A stretch of 18,581 bases of DNA from Mycobacterium sp. Lineage in GTDB: Bacteria; Actinomycetota; Actinomycetes; Mycobacteriales; Mycobacteriaceae. A program made the translations under genes and the position numbers. Of this stretch, positions 1 through 6,092 are shown one piece after another; the stretch's first letter is position 1; each line of letters opens with the position of its first letter. The stretch covers positions 1-18,581 of the forward strand of contig JAQSXQ010000008.1 in NCBI GenBank assembly GCA_029256565.1, read 5' to 3'. The notes beneath the pieces are model-generated. The model searched no databases. It was not told where the DNA came from and was given only the letters and a program-made list of their open reading frames with translations.

Positions 1-80
1 AGACCGAGGTTGACCGCCGGCCGCAGGCGTGTGTGCTGGACATCGTCGAGTTCGGTGATGTCGGCGGCGGTGTAGGCCAC
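1..80 (-). CDS. GyrB-like type IIA topoisomerase, N-terminal fragment
   Basis: Only the first 26 codons lie in the window; the gene runs off the left edge. The GTG at 80-78 is preceded by a strong AAGGGG ribosome site six bases upstream, which fixes the start. The fragment reads Y-T-A-A-D-I-T, then R-L-R-P-A-V-N-L-G. The spacing from the first Tyr to the final Gly equals that from Y to G in the GyrB/ParE opening (Y...RKRPGMYIG), with VNLG in place of MYIG. Type IIA B subunits hold the ATPase that drives strand passage. The divergent sequence suggests not the housekeeping gyrase but an extra B subunit, like the atypical second type II topoisomerase known in some fast-growing mycobacteria. With 26 residues this stays tentative. 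It has no obvious link to the catabolic genes next to it. Confidence 0.5.
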   Translation of the reverse strand, partial: MAYTAADITELDDVQHTRLRPAVNLG

Positions 81-160
81 TGCTCGCCCCTTCCATCGGT
101 CATGGGTGTGCCGCAGGAATGGTAGACGCCGAGTCGGACATCTTCGCGCAGGCTTGGCGG

Positions 161-180
161 CGTATGAGCAGGCTCATACG
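161..180. promoter_or_regulatory. Perfect 9-bp-arm inverted repeat (operator or stem)
   Basis: CGTATGAGC at 161-169 and its exact reverse complement GCTCATACG at 172-180 are separated by two bases. It lies between the end of the four-cysteine protein gene (211) and the topoisomerase-like start (80). A two-base loop is too tight for a full hairpin, although an 8-bp stem with a four-base loop is possible. The symmetry fits a binding site for a dimeric regulator. A possible -10 for the topoisomerase gene (TACCAT on the minus strand, 124-119) would put the site about 40 to 60 bp upstream of it. No T-run follows on either strand. Confidence 0.5.
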
Positions 181-210
181 AGGCGCTACCGGGAACCCCT
201 TCGACCGGAG

Positions 211-462
211 TCAGGCCTTCGCCGCCGTGGTTTCGTCGACGACGTGCACGTCACCGTGCCGAACCGCCTCGACGATCGACTCCTGCAAGCCGGAGCACGC
301 AAGGAAGAGGTTGCGCGCTCCGGCTGCGGAGACACGCGTGGCGTCGGCACGCTCCCAGCACAGCGCCACCGCGGTCCGGTTCCACTGAACGCTCGTTTGA
401 CTCCAGCTGCTCTTGCGCACCAGCACCTCTGCGGTGCAGCGCCGGCACCGCACCGGTGTCAT
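211..462 (-). CDS. Small four-cysteine protein downstream of kshA
   Basis: This is an 83-residue protein with no function I can name with certainty. It opens with a C-x2-C knuckle (C6, C9) followed by a K-S-S-W stretch, and has two more cysteines at C35 and C56. That pattern could bind zinc or a small iron-sulfur centre. I have an impression of related small proteins (sometimes labelled ferredoxin-like) next to KshA-type genes in actinobacteria, but this is memory, not a search. The frame is open upstream to 561, but that part overlaps the oxygenase C-terminus, so ATG 462 is preferred. It begins 35 nt after the KshA stop on the same strand and is likely co-transcribed. The last ten residues are polar and alanine-rich. 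It is not a standard plant-type ferredoxin, because the C-x4-C-x2-C motif is missing. Confidence 0.72.
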   Translation of the reverse strand: MTPVRCRRCTAEVLVRKSSWSQTSVQWNRTAVALCWERADATRVSAAGARNLFLACSGLQESIVEAVRHGDVHVVDETTAAKA

Positions 463-492
463 CGGTGCATCGTCGAGTCGATTGTCGGCGCG

Positions 493-510
493 GCCGGTCA
501 CCCGACCGGC
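493..510 (-). other. GC-rich hairpin across the KshA stop codon
   Basis: GCCGGTC (493-499) and GACCGGC (504-510) form a perfect 7-bp stem with a four-base loop. It includes the TGA stop of the oxygenase gene (500-498). There is no T-run, so it is not a classic intrinsic terminator. Lying inside an apparent two-gene operon, it may reduce read-through or protect the upstream mRNA end. It could also be chance in GC-rich coding DNA. Confidence 0.4.
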
Positions 511-1643
511 TCCGACGAGACGGCTTTGGCCGCCATGTTCGCCGAGATCTCCTTCATCCACGCTTCGCTCGGTCGTGTGGTGTCCAGTTCGAACTCGAAC
601 CGGTCGACCATGTCCGGCGTGACGTCGTCGACGTCGACGTAGAACTGTTCGTACCAGCGACGCAGCTGATAGACCGGGCCGTCCTCCTCGACGAGGAGGG
701 GGTTGTCGATCCGAGCCTTGTTGCGCCAGATCTCGACGTCCTGCTCGAAGCCCATCTTGACGAAGTCGCCGAGTGCGACGGCCGTCTGGATGGCGAGGTC
801 TTCGGGGAGGAATTCGGACTTCTCGACGACGATGCCGTATTGCAGCACGAAGGAATTGGCGTCGATCGGGTAGTGACAGTTGATCAGCACCGTTCGCTGA
901 TCCATCCCCTCGTAGTGGTAGACGAGGTCGTCGATCATGAACGACGGCCCGTGGTAGGACGCCAACGACGTCGTTCCCAGCATGCGGGCGCCTTCGGGGT
1001 CGCCCACGTCGGGTCGCGCACCGCTCTTCATGTACTGGGTAGCTACGTGTCCTTCGAAGATGTTCTTGAAGTGGGTGGGCAGCGACCCGTGGATGTAGAA
1101 GAAGTGGGCCATGTCGACGACGTTGTCGATCACCTCACGACAATTGGTCTCGACGACGGTGGTGTACCAGTGCCAGTCAGTCCATTCCTCGCTGGTCGCG
1201 CCCTCGATGCGGGGGATCGTCACCTCGGGTGGCGGTGCCTTGCGCTCGGGGTCGTTCCACACGAAGAGCATGCCGTCTTGCTCGAGGGTGGGCCAGGTGG
1301 CCGTGCGTGCCAGGCGGGGGGCGCGACGGCTGTATGGCACCTTCTTGCACCTGCCGTCTCCACCCCATCTCCAGTCGTGGAACGGGCAGGCGATCTCGTT
1401 GCCCTTGACCGTCCCCTGAGACAGGTCGCCGCCCATGTGCCGGCAGTAGCTGTCCAGGACGTTCAACTCGTCGTCAGCGCCGCGAAACACGACGAGCTTC
1501 TGGCCGAAGGCATTGACTTGATGGGGTGAGCCGTCGCTGAACTCCTTGATCAGGCCCAGGCAGTGCCATCCGCGGGCGAAGCGGGTCGGTGCGGCCTCGG
1601 CCTCGATGTAGCGCACGTCGTCTCGGAGCATTCGGGTGTCCAT
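498..1643 (-). CDS. kshA: 3-ketosteroid 9-alpha-hydroxylase oxygenase (KshA-like)
   Basis: This 381-residue Rieske non-haem iron oxygenase is the usual KshA length. KshA hydroxylates C9 of 3-ketosteroids; with KstD action this opens ring B. The Rieske [2Fe-2S] ligands are C67-x-H69 and C86-x2-H89. The mononuclear iron site reads D-x3-D-M-A-H-F-F-Y-I-H, giving H180 and H185, with D302 as the likely third ligand; this matches the KshA layout closely. After H185 the sequence GSLPTHFKN departs from the FAFPTFFKN that I recall for cholesterol-pathway KshA, which may mean another substrate. ATG 1643 has a GAAGGA ribosome site about eight bases upstream. The gene is divergent from kstD and followed by the four-cysteine protein. 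The reductase KshB is not in the window. A related sterol-ring oxygenase role is the main alternative. Confidence 0.88.
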   Translation of the reverse strand: MDTRMLRDDVRYIEAEAAPTRFARGWHCLGLIKEFSDGSPHQVNAFGQKLVVFRGADDELNVLDSYCRHMGGDLSQGTVKGNEIACPFHDWRWGGDGRCKKVPYSRRAPRLARTATWPTLEQDGMLFVWNDPERKAPPPEVTIPRIEGATSEEWTDWHWYTTVVETNCREVIDNVVDMAHFFYIHGSLPTHFKNIFEGHVATQYMKSGARPDVGDPEGARMLGTTSLASYHGPSFMIDDLVYHYEGMDQRTVLINCHYPIDANSFVLQYGIVVEKSEFLPEDLAIQTAVALGDFVKMGFEQDVEIWRNKARIDNPLLVEEDGPVYQLRRWYEQFYVDVDDVTPDMVDRFEFELDTTRPSEAWMKEISANMAAKAVSSEPVG

Positions 1644-1764
1644 CGTGACCGTCCTTCGATCGGCTGCGGGTCGGCTCGCGTCGATTCAACCGCCGCTACG
1701 AGCCATGGGGGACGTGGTGTTCCGCTCAACAGGACATTGCCCTCGCGGTGGGGGCGCCCTCGCC

Positions 1765-1770
1765 TACGTT
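1765..1770 (+). promoter_or_regulatory. Leaderless -10 element for the KstD-type gene
   Basis: TACGTT fits TAnnnT and is followed by six bases and then GTG 1777, so transcription would start at the start codon itself. There is no Shine-Dalgarno sequence before this GTG. This is the main argument for choosing 1777 over upstream in-frame starts. No good -35 is visible, which is common in mycobacteria. Confidence 0.55.
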
Positions 1771-1776
1771 TCGGCT

Positions 1777-3480
1777 GTGACGACTGCCCACTCTTCGACG
1801 ATTCCCTCCGGATTGCCCGTGCGAGACGAGACCGTTGACCTACTGGTGGTCGGCTCCGGCACCGGTATGGCCGCAGCCTTGGCGGCGCACGAGCGCGGGT
1901 TGTCCGTACTGATCATCGAAAAGTCCTCTGTGGTAGGAGGTTCCACTGCACGCTCAGGTGGTGCGCTGTGGTTGCCGGCCAGCCCCGTCATGGCCGAGGC
2001 CGGTGCCGGTGACACCGTGGAGCGCGCGCGCACGTATCTGCAGTCCGTCGTCGGTGACTCCGCCCCGTCGTCGAGGGCCAGCGCATTCCTGGCTCACCTG
2101 ACACCGACGGTGGAGATGCTGCGACGCACGACGCCGATGCGGTTGTTCTGGGCGAAGGACTACTCCGATTACCACCCCGAGGCGCCTGGTGGTTCAGCTG
2201 CCGGCCGCACGTGTGAATGCCGGCCGCTGGACACCTCGATCCTGGGGGAGTACCGCTCCCGGCTGCGTCCCGGTGTGATGAAGGTGTCGGTCCCGATGCC
2301 CACGACCGGAGCCGACTATCGCTGGCTCAACTTGATGGCACGGCTACCCCGAAAGGGCCTGCCGCTCATCGTCAAGCGGTTGGCGCAGGGGGTCGGTGGA
2401 CTGCTACTGGGGCGGCACTACGTCGCGGGTGGACAGGCTCTCGCTGCAGCGATGTTCTCCGGAGTGTTGCGTGCCGGTATCCCGATATGGACGGAGACGA
2501 CTCTGACCAGGTTGGTCATGGACGGTGACCGCGTCACCGGCGCAGTCGTCGAGCACGACGGTCAGGACTACACCATCACCGCCGAACGCGGAGTGGTCCT
2601 GGCAGCAGGGGGATTCGATCACGACATGGAGATGCGGTGGAAGTTCCAATCCGAGGCGCTGCCCCCGCACGCCAGCCTGGGGGCCGAAACCAATACGGGT
2701 GACGCCATCCGGATCGGTCAGGACGTCAACGCCGCCATCGACTCGATGGAGCAGTCTTGGTGGTTCCCCGCGGTGGCTCCGCTGCCGGGTGGCTCGCCGG
2801 CGGTCATGCTGGCCGAACGTTCCCTGCCCGGATGCTTGATCGTCGACCAGACCGGGCGCCGATTCACCAACGAGTCTTCGGATTACATGTCGTTCGGTCA
2901 ACGCATCGTGGAACGAGAACGCAGCGGCGACCCCGTGGAGACGATGTGGATCGTCTTCGATCAGCAGTACCGCAACAGCTATGTGTTCGCGGCGGAACTG
3001 TTCCCGCGAATGCCGATTCCGCAGACCTGGTTCGATGCCGGCATCGCCCATAGGTCGCAGGACATGGAACGGTTGGCCTCGGCGATGGGAGTACCGCCGG
3101 AGCGGTTCCTCGACACGATCAGCCGGTTCAACGAAGGCGCCTACGCCGGCAACGATCCGGACTTCCAGCGCGGAGCCAGCGCCTACGATCGCTACTACGG
3201 CGATCCAACGGTCACGCCCAACCCGAACCTGCGACCGCTCACCGATGGTCCGTTCTACGCCGTCGAGATGGTGCTCAGCGATCTGGGAACGTGCGGGGGA
3301 CTGTGCGCCGACGATCGGGCGCGCGTGCTACGCGAAGACGGCACTTCCATCGAGGGCTTGTACGCGCTGGGGAATACGGCGGCCAACGCCTTCGGGGCCA
3401 CCTATCCCGGTGCGGGGGCGACCATCGCGCAGGGCTTGGTCTTCGGGTACATCGCGGCGAAGGACGCCGCAGGGGGTTAG
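1777..3480 (+). CDS. kstD: 3-ketosteroid delta-1-dehydrogenase-type flavoprotein
   Basis: This 567-residue FAD enzyme probably removes hydrogens from C1 and C2 of a 3-ketosteroid-like ring. The N-terminal FAD motif V-G-S-G-T-G is at residues 25-30, followed by E48 and the G-G-S-T-A-R-S-G-G-A-L-W segment. The SDYHPE stretch contains Y132, the likely counterpart of the active-site Tyr of KstD1 (Y119). The C-terminal Y543-P-G-A-G547 matches the catalytic Tyr/Gly pair (Y487, G491) of KstD1. The ERSLPG...RFTNES segment (347-367) is typical of KstD and delta-4-(5-alpha) dehydrogenases, so the exact double bond formed is open. I could not place the third catalytic Tyr with confidence. GTG 1777 is chosen because a leaderless promoter sits just before it. 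The frame is also open upstream to 1636, but that part has no FAD-family sequence. It is divergent from kshA, a classic pairing. Confidence 0.82.
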   Translation: MTTAHSSTIPSGLPVRDETVDLLVVGSGTGMAAALAAHERGLSVLIIEKSSVVGGSTARSGGALWLPASPVMAEAGAGDTVERARTYLQSVVGDSAPSSRASAFLAHLTPTVEMLRRTTPMRLFWAKDYSDYHPEAPGGSAAGRTCECRPLDTSILGEYRSRLRPGVMKVSVPMPTTGADYRWLNLMARLPRKGLPLIVKRLAQGVGGLLLGRHYVAGGQALAAAMFSGVLRAGIPIWTETTLTRLVMDGDRVTGAVVEHDGQDYTITAERGVVLAAGGFDHDMEMRWKFQSEALPPHASLGAETNTGDAIRIGQDVNAAIDSMEQSWWFPAVAPLPGGSPAVMLAERSLPGCLIVDQTGRRFTNESSDYMSFGQRIVERERSGDPVETMWIVFDQQYRNSYVFAAELFPRMPIPQTWFDAGIAHRSQDMERLASAMGVPPERFLDTISRFNEGAYAGNDPDFQRGASAYDRYYGDPTVTPNPNLRPLTDGPFYAVEMVLSDLGTCGGLCADDRARVLREDGTSIEGLYALGNTAANAFGATYPGAGATIAQGLVFGYIAAKDAAGG

Positions 3481-3495
3481 TCCTCTTCGTCCTTC
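3459..3495. terminator. Bidirectional stem between convergent kstD and PadR gene
   Basis: GAAGGACG (3459-3466) and CGTCCTTC (3488-3495) are perfect 8-bp inverted arms with a 21-base loop. The loop contains both stop codons, TAG of kstD (3478-3480) and TAA of the PadR gene on the other strand (3479-3477). With no intergenic space, this stem is the only visible candidate for ending both transcripts. There is no T-run on either side, and the loop is long, so confidence is moderate. Confidence 0.4.
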
Positions 3496-3980
3496 TCGGC
3501 GGCCATCTGCTGTTCGATCTCGTTCCAGAAGCCCGGGCCCACACCCGCTGCGCCACCGGATCTTTCATAGGCCGCTGCCGCCGCATCGAGATCGTCGATC
3601 ATCTGCTGCGCCAGGTCACGCTCGTTGGCGTAGTACCGCATCGACCATTGCAGGGCGAGTCGCGGGTATGCCCACGCGTCGAGCAGTTCGGCGCCATGGG
3701 CATCGGCGGCCGCTTGACGGTGCATGTTCTCGGCGAAGGCTACGTGTTCGTGCAGATTGTCGTGGTCGAGCCGAGAGGTGAGCATCCCGAGCTTCTCTAG
3801 CTTCTTCAGTTCGGTGTAGATCTGGCTGAACGAGGGGCTCCAGTAGAAGTACCGGGTGCTCCAACCAGTCACCTTCTTGATGTCGTATCCGGACAGCTCG
3901 TCCTCGTAGGACAGGATCGCCAGGATCGCCCAGCTGGTCGCGGCAAGTGCCGCGTTCGTGGCTGGCTCGTCGGCGTCCAT
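3477..3980 (-). CDS. PadR-family transcriptional regulator
   Basis: This 167-residue DNA-binding protein has the PadR winged helix at about residues 12-70: W-A-I-L-A-I-L-S, S-G-Y-D-I-K-K, then S-Q-I-Y-T-E-L-K-K-L-E-K-L-G-M-L. PadR proteins are dimeric repressors that respond to small aromatic or lipophilic ligands. The part expected to form the beta wing (about 71-100) lacks the usual basic R-x-K/R-x-Y pattern and is instead helix-like and His/Asn-rich. A helical dimerisation tail follows (105-140), then an acidic end. ATG 3980 is backed by a leaderless promoter. It converges on kstD with a 3-nt stop overlap and is divergent from the flavin reductase gene. As I recall, a PadR-like protein controls a C19-steroid cluster in M. 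smegmatis, so control of this cluster is plausible. Confidence 0.85.
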   Translation of the reverse strand: MDADEPATNAALAATSWAILAILSYEDELSGYDIKKVTGWSTRYFYWSPSFSQIYTELKKLEKLGMLTSRLDHDNLHEHVAFAENMHRQAAADAHGAELLDAWAYPRLALQWSMRYYANERDLAQQMIDDLDAAAAAYERSGGAAGVGPGFWNEIEQQMAAEKDEED

Positions 3981-3986
3981 TGCCGC

Positions 3987-3992
3987 AGCCTA
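3987..3992 (-). promoter_or_regulatory. Leaderless -10 element for the PadR gene
   Basis: On the minus strand TAGGCT (TAnnnT) is followed by six bases and then ATG 3980, so the mRNA would begin at the start codon. A partial -35 (TTGCAC) lies 15 bp further upstream. No ribosome site is seen before this ATG, which fits a leaderless transcript. Confidence 0.55.
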
Positions 3993-4021
3993 ACAATTGG
4001 AGTGGTCGTGCAAGACGAACG

Positions 4022-4036
4022 CCGACCGGTGGTCGG
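4022..4036. promoter_or_regulatory. 15-bp palindrome in the PadR / flavin reductase divergent region
   Basis: CCGACC (4022-4027) and GGTCGG (4031-4036) are perfect inverted arms around GGT. The site is between the two divergent starts, about 30 bp upstream of the PadR -10, and could be an operator through which PadR controls itself and the flavin reductase operon. It does not resemble the ATGT...ACAT operators of well-studied PadR proteins. A 6-bp-arm palindrome can occur by chance in GC-rich DNA. Confidence 0.3.
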
Positions 4037-4104
4037 GACGGTGTGTTGCGGGCTGGCGCCGTAGTCGGTGACGCTGCACTCACCACCGATCGAGACGGAG
4101 ATTC

Positions 4105-4629
4105 ATGAGCCATTCGCAGATACAGCAGCCCGACGACCGCGTAGTCAGCGCGCCGGATGCACGGACGATGCGGGCGGTCCTGGGTCACTTCTGCACCGGA
4201 GTCGCGGTCATCACCGGGCACGATGGCAGCCGCCCGCACGGCTTTGCTTGCCAGTCGGTGACCTCGGTGTCGTTGGATCCGCCCTACGTGTCCTTCTGCC
4301 CGGCGAGCACCTCGTCGAGTTGGCCGCGAATCCGCACGGTCGGCGCGGTGTGCATCAACGTCTTGTCCGACGCGCAGCGCGCCGTGTGCGCCACGTTCGC
4401 GACATCCGGCGTCGACAAGTTCGCGGACGTGTCCTGGTCCGTGGGTGACAACGGCGCCCCGGTCCTCGATGGCACGCTCGCATCGATTGAGGCGAGCGTC
4501 GAGTTCGAACACACCGCCGGCGACCACACGATCGTCGTTGCGCGGGTCACCGGATTGCACGCGCACGAGGGCAGGAATCCGCTGCTGTTCTACCGTGGCG
4601 GCTACGGCGGCATCAGCCTCCATGCCTGA
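4105..4629 (+). CDS. HsaB-type flavin reductase
   Basis: This 174-residue protein belongs to the short-chain flavin reductases that supply reduced flavin to a two-component monooxygenase. Characteristic segments are G-H-F-C-T-G-V-A-V-I-T (27-37), G-F-A-C-Q-S-V-T-S-V-S-L-D-P-P (46-60), the conserved G-D-H (129-131) and L-L-F-Y-R-G-G-Y (160-167). They resemble HsaB, which serves HsaA in steroid A-ring hydroxylation, so the pairing with steroid genes fits. No HsaA-like oxygenase is in the window. A partner elsewhere, or one that accepts free FADH2/FMNH2, is needed. ATG 4105 has GGAG about five bases upstream. The end overlaps the next gene by 8 nt, so the two are translated together. It is too divergent from HsaB to give it that symbol. 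Confidence 0.86.
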   Translation: MSHSQIQQPDDRVVSAPDARTMRAVLGHFCTGVAVITGHDGSRPHGFACQSVTSVSLDPPYVSFCPASTSSSWPRIRTVGAVCINVLSDAQRAVCATFATSGVDKFADVSWSVGDNGAPVLDGTLASIEASVEFEHTAGDHTIVVARVTGLHAHEGRNPLLFYRGGYGGISLHA

Positions 4630-5227
4630 GGCTCGGGGCTTGGAGCAGCGCTATGAACCGTTGACCGTCGCCGTGCGCGCCCTCATCGACCTGACCATCC
4701 GCACCGAGGCGGACGCTGCGGCCGTGTCGGAGGCGACACGACTCGTCGAGGCGGCGCGTGAACTGCTCAGCAGGGACGTGATGCCGTCGTCGTTCGGTCT
4801 TCGTGTCCGTACCGATGGGCAGGGAGTCGCGTCGGGCAACGTCGTGATCGGTACCCGCAATCCGGTGGCGCCGCCGCTCGTGGTGCATCACGAACCGGGC
4901 GGCGCGGTGTGGACGGAATTCAATCTCGGTGCCGCATACGAGGGGCCGGCCGGGCACGTACACGGCGGGGTGTGCGCACTGGTGCTCGACCACGTGCTCG
5001 CCGCTACTGCGCACGAGCCAGGGCGCCCTGCGTACACGGGCACGCTGACGATGCGATACGAGCGTGGCACCCCTCTGGGTCCGTTGCGCGCCCGCGCATG
5101 GGTGCAGCGCGTAGAGGGCGCCAAGACCTTCGCCATGGGGGAGATCGCCGATGCTCAGGGGGTCACGGTCCGCGCCGAGGGCATCTTCATCCACCCCAAG
5201 GGTGTCGCAGGCGAACCAAGTCTCTGA
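4622..5227 (+). CDS. PaaI-type hot-dog thioesterase
   Basis: The protein has 201 residues. An N-terminal helical part (1-55) precedes the hot-dog fold, whose active-site signature G-H-V-H114-G-G-V-C-A-L-V-L-D123 is clear. This is the PaaI/4HBT pattern of enzymes that hydrolyse acyl-CoA or aryl-CoA thioesters. The N-terminal extension is typical of mycobacterial family members. The start ATG 4622 overlaps the stop of the flavin reductase gene by 8 nt, which favours it over earlier in-frame starts inside that gene. Within a ring-degradation cluster it may free CoA trapped in dead-end esters, but no substrate can be deduced. It converges on the SDR gene at 5286, with a hairpin between. Confidence 0.84.
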   Translation: MPEARGLEQRYEPLTVAVRALIDLTIRTEADAAAVSEATRLVEAARELLSRDVMPSSFGLRVRTDGQGVASGNVVIGTRNPVAPPLVVHHEPGGAVWTEFNLGAAYEGPAGHVHGGVCALVLDHVLAATAHEPGRPAYTGTLTMRYERGTPLGPLRARAWVQRVEGAKTFAMGEIADAQGVTVRAEGIFIHPKGVAGEPSL

Positions 5228-5270
5228 TGACCACGAGACGGTCGCCGCCCGGCCGAGGCACGCGTGAACG

Positions 5271-5287
5271 AGAGGTGGCGAACCTCT
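5271..5287. terminator. Hairpin between convergent thioesterase and SDR genes
   Basis: AGAGGT (5271-5276) and ACCTCT (5282-5287) make a perfect 6-bp stem with a five-base loop, in the 58-nt space between convergent genes, touching the SDR stop codon (5288-5286). It could end both transcripts. It has no clear T-run. The rest of the gap (5228-5270) shows nothing else. Confidence 0.42.
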
Positions 5288-6074
5288 ACTGCACCGACTT
5301 CATCTGCCGGGCAACGAAACCGGTGGTCCAGCGAGCGGACAATCGGACGAGCATGCCGAGCGCGCGAGCGTCGTTTCCTATGACGACGCGGAAGCGATCC
5401 GCCATGATGCCGTCGAGGATCTTGGCCGCAGCGACTTCCGGGGCCGTCGCTCGGACCTTGCGCCCTCCGGCGTCGATCATCGTCACTCCGGAATTGCCCG
5501 TCAGATTCGTGCTGACGTTGCCCGGAAAGAGGGTGACGACTCGAACGTTGGTGTCGAGGAGTTCGGCGTAGAGACCTTCACTGAACTGCTTAACCGCACC
5601 CTTACTGGCCCCATAGATGGTCTGGGCGGCGAACGGGATGAGGGCCGACAGGCTGGACATGTTCGTAAGATTCGCGACCGGCCGTTCACGTAGCAGCGGC
5701 AGGAAGGTACGGCACATGTTCACCGTGCCGTTGAAGTTGACGTCCATGACCCGATCTGTCTCCTCGGGCGTCAACTCGGTGAATGGGGCGAAGCGGTGAA
5801 TGATCCCAGCGATGTTGACGACGCCGTCGACCTGACCGTGTCGGTCCAGCACCGCCTCTGACAGCGCGGTGACTGCGATTCGATCGGTCACGTTGACGAG
5901 GTGCCGCGACATCGATCCTGTTGCAGAAGAATGGCGTTCGGTCTCGACCAAGCCGGCCTCGTCGAGGTCGACTGCGGCAACCCGTGCACCTCGTCGTGCC
6001 AGTTCGAGAGCTACCTGTCGCCCCATTCCATTGCCGGCGCCGCTGACGACGAACACTTTGTCGTTGATCTGCAC
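5286..6074 (-). CDS. Short-chain dehydrogenase/reductase (classical SDR)
   Basis: This 262-residue Rossmann oxidoreductase has the cofactor motif S-G-A-G-N-G-M-G (11-18), D36 after the second strand (favouring NAD+), N-I-A-G (87-90), N113, and the catalytic S141, Y154 and K158 at normal spacing. The substrate loop has the P-G-N-V-S-T-N pattern, and the tail is basic and partly hydrophobic (VRLSARWTTGFVARQ), as in SDRs that act on lipids. The start is GTG 6074; no ATG lies upstream of the Rossmann motif. It is the last gene of the long minus-strand run and begins 18 nt after the SnoaL-like gene. It likely oxidises or reduces a hydroxyl/keto group on a cluster intermediate; the exact substrate cannot be read from sequence. 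Confidence 0.88.
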   Translation of the reverse strand: MQINDKVFVVSGAGNGMGRQVALELARRGARVAAVDLDEAGLVETERHSSATGSMSRHLVNVTDRIAVTALSEAVLDRHGQVDGVVNIAGIIHRFAPFTELTPEETDRVMDVNFNGTVNMCRTFLPLLRERPVANLTNMSSLSALIPFAAQTIYGASKGAVKQFSEGLYAELLDTNVRVVTLFPGNVSTNLTGNSGVTMIDAGGRKVRATAPEVAAAKILDGIMADRFRVVIGNDARALGMLVRLSARWTTGFVARQMKSVQ

Positions 6075-6092
6075 GAGTCTCTGATTCTGACC

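Noticed and set aside
456..1529. Long open frame (357 codons) on the plus strand opposite the KshA-like gene.
   Set aside because: Its protein is Val/Asp/His-rich with no family motif and is the usual antisense shadow of high-GC coding DNA. The minus-strand frame has full Rieske and iron-site motifs.
1644..1776. KstR-type operator in the kshA/kstD divergent region.
   Set aside because: I looked for the paired AAC...GTT arms and found no match. Only an 8-bp GGGCGCCC palindrome (1752-1759) is present, too short to call.
3700..3781. Frameshift in the PadR gene to explain the odd wing.
   Set aside because: The two other minus-strand frames give either an early stop or an Arg-rich sequence without the expected wing, so no repaired reading is better than the intact one.
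3616..4623. 335-codon open frame on the minus strand across the PadR start and flavin reductase.
   Set aside because: It is Arg-rich, lacks motifs and conflicts with two well-supported genes and their promoter region.
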